Assembly (NCBI GenBank): GCA_945898215.1
Contig: CAMDHY010000019.1
Location: 1 to 51,992, forward strand
Direction of reading: 5' to 3'
Source of the DNA: Pseudoxanthobacter soli DSM 19599
GTDB lineage: Bacteria; Pseudomonadota; Alphaproteobacteria; Rhizobiales; Segnochrobactraceae
Length of the DNA stretch: 51,992 nt
The notes beneath the pieces are model-generated. The model worked only from the letters and a program-made list of their open reading frames with translations, made no database searches and was not told where the DNA came from. The translations under genes and the position numbers were made by a program. The stretch's first letter is position 1. Each line of letters opens with the position of its first letter. This document shows, piece after piece, positions 1 to 8,700 of this stretch.

Positions 1-79
1 ACTTGCCCTGCGCCGTCAGGACCTCAACCTGCCGAAGCTTCGTGACTATCTCCTCGGGCCTATGCCGCTTCCTCGCCAT
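1..79 (-). CDS. IS3-family transposase OrfA, N-terminal fragment
   Basis: The minus strand starts at ATG 79 and reads MARKRHRPEEIVTKLRQVEV, continuing to LTAQGK at the window edge. This is the typical opening of the short helix-turn-helix OrfA protein of IS3 elements, which binds the element ends and is usually fused to OrfB (DDE integrase) by programmed frameshifting. A good ribosome binding site (GGAGGAC) lies about 5 bases upstream. Only 26 codons are visible, so intactness cannot be judged. Confidence 0.75.
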   Translation of the reverse strand, partial: MARKRHRPEEIVTKLRQVEVLTAQGK

Positions 80-132
80 CTGTCCGTCCTCCAATAGGGC
101 TCAAAACCCATACCTCAGGGAGGACCACTTCA
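1..132 (-). mobile_element. End of an IS3-family insertion sequence (partial)
   Basis: The minus strand from 132 begins TGAAGTGGTCCTCC, a TGA-type terminus like those of IS3-family elements (the IS407 group has similar ends), and 53 bases later starts a transposase OrfA reading frame that runs off the window. The rest of the element, its other inverted repeat and the target duplication lie outside. The boundary at 132 is set by this terminus and by the point where the arylsulfatase-like reading frame loses family similarity. The exact group is inferred from memory of IS ends and is not certain. Confidence 0.65.
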
Positions 133-385
133 AGGGGGGCAGGCCAGGCGCGCCTTCGGGCGGGGCGATACGCGGCGACCAGAACGGCCTCGAGTCGAGG
201 GCGTTGGGTTCGATGGTGCCGCCGAAGGGCACGCCCGGTGCCGGAAGCTGCAGACCATCGATGACCCGCGTCGCCGCCGGCGAGCCCAGCGGCGCATCGG
301 ACTGCTGGGCCGTCGCCGGTGACAGCACCAGCAGCCAAAGCGCCGCGCCGGACAAAAGGGCCGACAGACTATGGGAGCTTTTCAC
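133..385 (-). pseudogene. Arylsulfatase-like gene truncated by IS insertion
   Basis: From GTG 385, preceded by a strong GAGGAG site, the frame encodes a signal peptide (hydrophobic core about residues 8-22, cleavage near ATAQQ) and then a segment resembling the N-terminus of large bacterial arylsulfatases: LPAPGVPFGGTIEPNALDS, followed by the PP(E/K)GAP motif that normally leads into the N-V-L-L-I-x-x-D-D metal-binding strand. Here the frame instead enters the IS terminus at 132 and stops at 101-103 after 94 residues. The catalytic formylglycine motif (CxPxR) and everything after the first strand are missing, so no sulfatase activity is possible. The family call rests on this short segment only. 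Confidence 0.6.
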
Positions 386-1209
386 GGAGGTCTCCTCGTA
401 ACTCGGTCTCGATAGACGGCGTCAGCACTGGTTCCGGACGGAGCCCGGTTCGGCTGTGCGAGGGGCGCCCGCTCCAAGTCGGGCGCCGTCTGACGGTGGC
501 GGCCGACAGGTTCGGTTGGCGGCTGTTGGCGGCGCGGCCCCGCATCGCCTTGACGGCGGCGATCCTGTCGACGTGAATGACGTCGACCAGTCCCCTCCCC
601 CCACGCCGACCGCAATCGCATCCGGCTGTCGAGATCTCGAGGACGACGACGGCATGACCCGCCCGGCCGGAGGCTCCTCGGACGCGCTCCGGGGCTTCCC
701 GGAACGCCCCTCCTGGAACCTCAGCTGCACACCATCCTGCTGTCCGCGTCGAAGGCGGCAGCCGTCTGCGCCTCGGACCACGCAGACATCGGCCCCATTG
801 ATGAGGCCAAGCAGGACATCAGCTGATTTTTCGGCGCTGCTGGAGTGGACCTGCATCCCGGTGTCCGCGCTGCGGATCAGGCATCAGGTCCGAACTCTCA
901 TGGCCGAGGACCGCACAGCGGTCTTCGTTGCCTGCCTCCTCGGGCGAACCTCTCGAAGGTTCCCACCGCATCCCCCCATTTATACTTCTCGCGAAGACTG
1001 GATCCGCACCCCGTCTGTTCATAGGGCGGCGAAGCGTCCACCACTGACCCGATTCCCCAATCGGTTCCGACTCCGCAGAAGCAGTATAGCGATCACGTGC
1101 AGCCGTTTTTCTCCGCACGCGCCACATCGGAGCTGCCGCGACAGCGGATGGATGTGACGTCGATGCAGCGTGCCCGCTGCCCGGCAGCCAGATCGACGGC
1201 GGCATCCGG
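386..1209. other. Gene-poor stretch, no convincing CDS
   Basis: This 824-base stretch lies between the disrupted sulfatase gene and the araC-type gene. Several frames stay open by virtue of high GC, but none has a convincing start with a ribosome binding site, a recognisable domain or third-position bias like that of the neighbours. A small palindrome (GCTGC-CCG-GCAGC, 1176-1188) lies about 20 bases beyond the araC-type stop codon and could be a weak terminator. The region may hold decayed coding sequence or the control region of the sulfatase gene. Confidence 0.5.
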
Positions 1210-2232
1210 CTAAGGTCTGCTTGTCCGGCGCTCGCGGGGCCGCTGCTCTCGGGGCGGCTTGCCGGTCCAGCGGCGCACGGCGCGCGTCAGCGATGCCTGG
1301 CGCGCGTAGCCCAGCTTTGCCGCGATCTCGCCGACCGAGGGTCCCCGGGCGGACAGTTCCTGGAGCGCCACGGTTCGCCGGACGTCTTCGAGCAGTGCGG
1401 AAAAACTCGTCCCCTCCTGCCCGAGCCGGCGCTGAAGCGTGCGCACGCTGGTGCCCGCCGCCGCAGCCAGCTGATCGACAGTCGGCGCGCCCTCGCCCAG
1501 CATGGTCGTCAGGATCACCCGGGCCGAACCCGCGAGGCTGCCGTCGCCGCGAAGCTGGTGCCAACCGGCCGGGGGAAGAGCAGCCGCATGATCGCGGGCC
1601 CTGACGGGAAAGGGCTTGTCCAGGACGGCATCGTGGATCGTGACAATCAGCGCGGAGGTCGTCGCCGCGACCACATTCGGGCCGAGCCATCGAGCGAGGT
1701 GCCCAAGCCCGGCTTGGGGGTGCTGGACGATCTCGATCCGTATCGGCGCCGGACCCTGCGCGTCCGCCATATCGCAAATGGTCCGGATCAAGGCCGCAAT
1801 GTATTGCTGGCTGACGTGCAGCGTTTCGACATCGAGCGGCAGTGCGAGGAGCTCCCGCACCGCCGTCCCGCCGGACGTGCGGGTGAGAGTGATGTGCTCG
1901 TGCGTACAGTGGTGCGGGAGCACCGTGGCGATCCGCGACAGGGCCTCACGGGGCGTGCGGGCGCCGAGCGCCACACGACCCAGGGTCGCCAGTTCCAGGA
2001 TGCTCGCCGACGATACGACGCGGCAGCCGATGTCGGGGCCCTCCTGACGCGCCATTTCTCGGAGCAAGGTCGCGGCGCTGAAGACCGGGATCGGCTGGTC
2101 GGGATCCTGGAGGGGGAGTGACGCAAGGCCCGCGGCCTCCAGGCGCTGGTCGACCGGGCGGCCGTTCTCGAACATCCAGCGCACGAACGGCACCATCGCC
2201 GCCGCCCGGATCAAGGGAATTATCTGCGCCAT
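1210..2232 (-). CDS. AraC-family transcriptional regulator (Arabinose_bd type)
   Basis: Predicted DNA-binding regulator of about 340 residues. The first ~200 residues resemble the effector domain of OruR/ArgR-type AraC proteins (opening MAQIIPLIRAAAMVPFVRW). The C-terminal ~100 residues form a double helix-turn-helix: first helix pair around TVDQLAAAAGTSVRTLQRRL, second around GEIAAKLGYARQASLTRAVR with the usual W-T-G-x-x-P-R-x-x-R ending. ATG 2232 gives the usual family length; an upstream in-frame start at 2325 would add 31 atypical residues. No clear ribosome binding site decides between them. Its target is unknown; the disrupted sulfatase gene is the nearest same-strand gene, but an 820-base gap separates them. 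Confidence 0.85.
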   Translation of the reverse strand: MAQIIPLIRAAAMVPFVRWMFENGRPVDQRLEAAGLASLPLQDPDQPIPVFSAATLLREMARQEGPDIGCRVVSSASILELATLGRVALGARTPREALSRIATVLPHHCTHEHITLTRTSGGTAVRELLALPLDVETLHVSQQYIAALIRTICDMADAQGPAPIRIEIVQHPQAGLGHLARWLGPNVVAATTSALIVTIHDAVLDKPFPVRARDHAAALPPAGWHQLRGDGSLAGSARVILTTMLGEGAPTVDQLAAAAGTSVRTLQRRLGQEGTSFSALLEDVRRTVALQELSARGPSVGEIAAKLGYARQASLTRAVRRWTGKPPREQRPRERRTSRP

Positions 2233-2707
2233 TGCTTCTACACGGTCCCCGCGACAGCTCCTTCCGACTGGATCGAAGACGACTTGGCACGTAAAGTGAA
2301 ATTTCGGTGTGGTCCTTCCATGCAAGGTCAGTGCGCCGAAGGAGTGCCATTCTTTAGTTTAGATTGGTGCATCCTGCTCGATTATGCAGCAGCCCGGTAG
2401 CAAAGCCGTCCGCATGCGCGCTTTCAATCCATCCGGGTGGTCTGGCCCTGCCTCTGGGGAAACGCGACCCAAGTAAAGGCCATCAGGCGGGCTCGCCAAA
2501 CTCCCCGCCGGCAAAAGCGACGCCGCCGCGGTCGGGCGCTCGAGGCCGGCCGTCACCATCGGCGACGTTGAGTTGCCGAAGCTCCACGCGGCCGGCAGAC
2601 GTTACCCGGCGGGGGGCCGGCGCACCGCCTCGCGAGCCCCCTGCCCTTGCGGCAGGATTGCTCCCGTCCGGCCCCGGTTCGGCGTTGCCGGTGACCGTCC
2701 TGAAGCG
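2233..2707. other. Intergenic stretch between cgs and araC-type gene
   Basis: These 475 bases separate the stop of the glucan synthetase gene from the start of the AraC-type gene; both are on the minus strand. Short open frames exist (for example 2359-2559 minus) but none has a ribosome binding site or a recognisable product. I see no clear intrinsic terminator with a T-run. The part from about 2280 to 2400 is less GC-rich and is the likely promoter region of the AraC-type gene. Confidence 0.4.
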
Positions 2708-5700
2708 TCAGCCGAGCGCGACGTGGATGTCGTGCGCCGCGCCATCGTCGACGAGGCGCAGACGCAGCGGCCGCTCGTCGACAATGGTGCCGTCGAGCGA
2801 GGCGGTGCGGATGCCGCGGCCGGTCGCCTCCGGGTTCTCGACGACGATCCGGTAGCGCGCGGTGCCGTGCCGGACCCACATCTCGAAGCCCGGCCAGGAC
2901 TTGGGAATGCACGGGTCGAGGTGCATCACGTCGCCCTCGATGCGCAGGCCGAGGATCGCCTCGACACCAGCCCGCTGCATCCAGCCCGCCGAGCCGGTGT
3001 ACCAGGTCCAGCCGCCGCGCCCGACGTGCGGGGCGACGGAATAGACGTCGGCGGCAATGACGTAGGGCTCGACCTTGTAGCGCAGGACGTCAGCCCGCCG
3101 GCGAGCATGGTTGATCGGGTTCAAGAGCGAGAACAGCCCAGCCGCCCGGTCGCCGTCGCCGAGCGCGGCGAACGCCATCACCGACCAGGTGGCGGCATGC
3201 GTGTACTGCCCGCCGTTCTCGCGGACGCCGGGTGGGTAGCCCTTGATGTAGCCGGGATCGAGCGCCGTCTTGTCGAAGGGCGGCGTGAACAGGAGGGCGA
3301 GCCCGTCCTTGTGGCGGATGAGCTCGCGGTCGAGCGAGGCAACGGCGATTTCGGCCCGGGACGGATCCGCCGCGCCCGACAGCACCGCCCACGACTGCGC
3401 GATCGAATCGATGCGGCACTCCTCGCTCGCCGCCGAGCCGAGCAGCGTGCCGTCGTCGAAGAACCCGCGTCGGTACCAGTCGCCGTCCCACGCCTCCCGC
3501 TCGATGGCGGTGCGCAGTGCGACCATGTGCGATCGCCACAGAGCGGCGCGCTCCGGCTCGCCCCGCGCCTCGGCGAAGGGTGCGAACGCCTCGAGCGCCG
3601 CGTGCAGGAACCAGCCGAGCCAGACGCTTTCGCCACGGCCCGCCTCGCCGACGCGGTTCATGCCGTCGTTCCAGTCGCCGGTGCCGATCAGCGGCAGGCC
3701 GTGCGCGCCGACCGTGAGGCTGTGGTCGAGGGCGCGCGCGCAGTGCTCGTAGAGCGAGGCCGTCTCGTCCGAGACAGTCGGGTGGAAGAAGGCGTCGTGC
3801 TCGCCGGCCTCGAGCTGCTGGCCTTCGAGGAAGGGCACGATCTCGTCAAGGACAGCGGCGTCACCGGTGGCGACGACGTGGTGGGCGACGACGAAGGCGA
3901 GCCAGGCGCGGTCGTCGGAGATGCGCGTGCGCACGCCCTGGCCGGAGTGCGGCAGCCACCAGTGCTGCAAGTCGCCCTCGACGAACTGGCGGGCGGCGGC
4001 GCGCAGGAGATGCGCCCGCGCCATCGCCGGGCGGGTGCCGGCGATCGCCATGCCGTCCTGCAGCTGGTCGCGGAAGCCGTAGGCGCCGCTCGCCTGGTAG
4101 AAGGCCGAGCGCGCCCAGACGCGGCAGGCGATCGTCTGGTAGAGCAACCAGCCATTCAGCATGATGTCCATCGGCCGGTCCGGCGTCTTCACCTGCACCG
4201 CGCCGAGGACCTCGTCCCAGTACCGGCCGACCTCGGCGAGCACGCTGTCGAGGTTGGCCGTCCGGTAGCGCGCAATCAGGCTGCGCGCCTCGTCGGCGTC
4301 GGTGGCCTCGCCGAGCAGCACGACGATCTCGACACGTCCGTGAGCCGGGATATCCACCGTCGTGCGCAATGCGCCGCAGGGATCGAGGCCCGCGCCGACG
4401 GTGCCGGAGAGGCGTGCCCCGCTTGCGAGCGCCGACGGCCGCGCCAGCGTGCCGTTGCGGCCGACGAAGGCGCGGCGGTCGCCGGTGCAATCTTCCTGGC
4501 GGCCGCCGAGATCGACGAAGGCGACGCGCGAGCCGAAAGCGGCGCTCCATGGATTGCGGGCGAAGATCGCGCCGGTGTCGGCGTCGATCTGGGTGGTGAT
4601 GTAGGGCACGCTCGCCGAGCGCGAGGCGCCGAGCACCCACTCGACATAGGCCGTCACCGAGATGCGCCGCGGTCGCGCCGACAGGTTGCGCAGCGTCAGG
4701 CGCGAGATCTTCACCGGCGCGTCGAGTGGCACGAACTGCAGGAGGTTGGCCGCGATGCCGTGGCGGGTGTGCTCGAAGCGGCTGTAGCCGCGCCCGTGGC
4801 GGGCGACATAGGTCGCCCGCTCGTCGCGGATCGGCAGTGCCGTCGGTCCCCACAGATCGCCGGTGTCGTCGTCGTGCAGATAGATGACCTCGCCCGGCCG
4901 GTCGGCGACGGGATCGTTCGACCACGGGGTGAGCTGGTTTTCGCGGCTGTTGACGGACCATGTGTAGCCGCTGCCCTCGGTCGCCACCTGAAAGCCGAAG
5001 GCGGGGTTGGCGATGACGTTGATCCAGGGTGCGGGCGTCGACTGGCCGGGGCCGAGGATCGTCACGTACTCCCGGCCGGCATCGGCGAAGCCACCCAGCC
5101 CATTGAAGAACTCGAGGACCGGCATCGGCGTCGGCGGGGTCGGCCCGTCGTCCCGGGCGCTCCGCGTGACGGCGCTCCGTGCCGGGCCGCTGATCGCTGC
5201 GACGCGGCTGATCTGGTCGACGAGACTGCCGCGCTGGGCGACGAGCACCACCCGCGCCACGGCGGCGAGCAGCCTGCGCGTCTCCGCGGGGATCAGGTCG
5301 GCCCGCAGCACGACGACGACGCCCGGTACGCTGCCGCCGCTGTGCGGCCGCGACTGGCTCGTGCGAACCGCGCTTTCGAGCGCCACCTGCAGGTCCTGGA
5401 CATAGGATGAGGCGCGCTCGTTGAGGATGACGAGGTCGACGGCGAGCTGCTTCATGCGGAAGTACTCGTGTGCCTGCAGGAGCTGGCGCACGAAGCTCAG
5501 GCCCTCCATATCGCTGATGCGCACGAGGACGATCGGCAGATCGCCGGAAAGCCCCTGGCCCCACAGGCCCGGCTGGGCTCCTGCCCCGCCGAGGATCGTA
5601 TCGGAGGACGGGCGCATCGCCGGCGCCGCGTAGACGACGTGACCAGCGAGCGTCTGGAAGAGACCGGCCTCGCCGGCGTCGATGCCGAGGTGGTGCAGCT

Positions 5701-8700
5701 GCACCTGCGCCTGCGTCCACGCGAGCGTCCCGGCCCGCCCGAAGGCGGTGGTGTCGCGGTGTTGGTCGACGAGGTCGAGCACGGCCGCGCGGGTGGACGC
5801 GACCATCGTCCAGAAATCGATGCGGACCGTCGCGCCCGGCGCGACACGTATGCGCCGGCGCATTGCAAAGATCGAGTCGAGGACGGTTCCGACGGTGTTC
5901 GACAGCGGGCGGCCGTCGATCACCGCGATCGGTGTGCGGACGCCGTTGCCGCGGCCGAGGAAGCGGGCGCGGTCGGTCTCGATCTCCGGCCGCCCGACCA
6001 CCTGGCCGTCGACGACGGACAGATGGGCGGCCCAGACCTCCGGTTCCGACGGCGCCCGGCGGCGCCGGGTCGCCAGGACGGCGCCGACGGCCGGCAGGTA
6101 CTCGGTCTCGACGAAGAGCTTGGAGAAGGCCGGATGGGCGACGTCCGAGGCCTGTGCCGCGAGCACCAGCTCGGCATAGGATGTGACTTCCACCTCGCGC
6201 ACCCGGCTGCCGGAGTTGGAGATCGATACACGGCGCACCTCGGCGTCGTCTTCCGAGGAGACGATCACCTCCATCGTCGTGGCGAGAGTGCCGTCTTGGC
6301 GGGCGAAGACGGCGCGGTCTTCGTTGAAGACGACGGAGTAGCGGTCGGGCTCGACGCCGATCGGCTGCGCCCCGGCCGACCAGACGTCGCCGCTGCGCAC
6401 GTCGCGCAGGAAGACGTACGACCCGAAGTCGTCGCAGGTGGCGTCTTCGCGCCATCGGGTGATCGCGAGATCGCCCCAGCGGCTGAAGCCGGAGCCCGCC
6501 GCTGTGACGAGGCTCGTGTAACGGCCGTTCGAGAGCAGCAGCGTTGCGGGCGTCGGTTGCGTGGCGTGCGTGAAGCGACGTTCGCCGGAGGTCTGGGGCT
6601 CGTGCACGCGGGCGACCGCGGTACTCTCCACCTCCCAGGGCTGGGCCACCGAGACGTCGCGCGGCGGGCGTTCCTGCAGGAGCAGTTCCGTCGCCTGGAT
6701 CGCCGGTTCGGAATGGAAGCGGGAGCGCATGCGGCCGCCGAAGATCGCATCGGCGATGGCGATGATGCTCATGCCCTGATGGTGGGCCATGAAGGAGCGG
6801 ACGACGGCGACGGCCTCGCCGTCCGGTACGCGGCCCGGCGTGTAGTCGAGTGCTTCGTAGAAGCCGTAGCGGCCGCGGGCGCCGGCTTCGGAAAGCCGGT
6901 CGAAGTTGGCGACGGCGGCACGCGGATCCACCATCGCGGCGAGCGCCGACGCGTAGGGCGCGATCACCCGGTTCTCGCCGAGGCCGCGCTTCAGTCCGAG
7001 GCCGGGCACGCCGAAGTTCGAGTACTGATAGGTGTATTCGAGATCCCGGCCGTTGTAGGCGGATTCCGAGATGCCCCAGGGAAGCCGCATCGATGCGGCG
7101 TACTCGATCTGGCGGCGGACGATCAGCCGGCTGGTCTGCTCGAGCAGGCTGCCGGCCGGGGCGCGCATGACGAGCGCGGGCATCAGGTACTCGAACATCG
7201 AGCCCGACCAGGAGATCAGCGCGGCACCGTGGGCCGCCGGCGTGACGCTGCGACCGAGGCGGAACCAGTGGCGGGCGGGAATGTCGCCCTTGGCGATGGC
7301 GAGGAAGCTCGCGAGCCGGGCCTCTGACGCCAGCAGGTCGTAGCAGTTGGCGTCCAGCTTGCCCTCGGGGACAAGGTAGCCGATCGACAACAGATGCCTG
7401 TCGGGATCGAGGAGGAAGCCGAACTCTGTCGCCAGCGCCATGGCGCGGGCCGTCGCCTCGAGGTCGGCGAGTCTGGTGTGGAATGCAGACCTTTGGGCCG
7501 TCGGCATGGCGACGTCGCGGCGCTGCGACTCGATCGAGGCGAGAACCGCTCGCGCCCAGAACAGCATGTCTGCACCGCTGTCGTCGCCGCGCTCGATGGC
7601 GAGGGCATTGGCGATGTCCACGACCGTCTCCGCCTCGCCGGAGAGCGCCGCGAGGCGCGACGCAACGGTGCCCGCGTCGTCGTCCGGCACCGCTGCGACG
7701 GTGCCTGCGAGGGCGGCGAGCGCCGCTTCGAACTGCGGCAGCGTCACGGTCTGCGTGCGCCGCCCGCCCTGCAGCGCGGTCGCCTGCTGGCGCGTCAGGT
7801 CGAGCGCGTCGACGATACCGGCGAGCGCCGTCGTCGGGGCCGGGTCGGTTCGCCATTGCCGGAGGGCGTTGGCAAGCGCGATGAGATGACCGGCAAGGTT
7901 GCCGCTGTCGACGGACGAGACGTAACGCGGGTCGAGCGGACGCAGGTCGCGGGTGTCGTACCAGTTGTAGAGGTGACCCCGGAAGTGCTCCATCTCGGCG
8001 AGCGTGGCGAGTGTCCGCTCCAGGCGCTCGGCCGCATCGCCTCTGCCGATCCAGCCGAAGTCGTTCGCGCTCACCACCGACAAGAGGTAAAGGCCGATGT
8101 TGGTCGGCGAGGTCCGGTGGGCGATGACGGCGACCGGGTCCTCCTGGAAGTTGTCGGGAGGCAGGAAGCGATCCTCGGCCGTGACAAACGTCTCGAAGAA
8201 CCGCCAGGTCCGGCGCGCCGTCAGCCGCAGGGCCCTGGCGTCGGTGTCGGAAACGGCCACCTGTCCGGCCGCGTGCGGCGCCCGGCTGACCCACACCGCA
8301 ACCGCCGGCGACAGCGCCCAGAGCGCCGCCAGCGGCACCGCCAGCACCCAGGTCCCCTGCCCCGCGAGCCAGGCGACCAGAAGCATGGCGGCGGCGATGA
8401 CCAGCGCGCCGGCCATCCGGCGATAGGTTCCGGCGAGCCCGAGGCCGGGCCCGCTCGCCACCTGTGCCGCGGGGACCCACTCGAGCAGATGGCGACGGCT
8501 GACGAACAGCCGCCAAAGGGTTCGCAGGATGGCATCGCACATCAGCCATGCCTGGTGCGCCAGGAAGGTGATGATCAGTGCCGAGAGGCTCAGCGCCAGC
8601 GTCAGATCGCTCGAGAAGGCGCGGGTATGGCTGGCGATGGTGATGCCCGAGCGGCGCGGCACGATGGCGGCGACGAGCGGGATCAGCGTCGGCAGCACGA

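Noticed and set aside
422-856. A 144-codon minus-strand frame in the gene-poor 386-1209 stretch
   Set aside because: No convincing start signal, no recognisable family and Ser/Arg/Pro-rich composition after the first third; cannot be told apart from chance.
2573-5410. A 945-codon open frame on the plus strand inside the glucan synthetase region
   Set aside because: It is antisense to strongly conserved NdvB sequence, is dominated by Arg/Ala/Gly/Val in a pattern produced by high-GC third positions, and has no recognisable domain.
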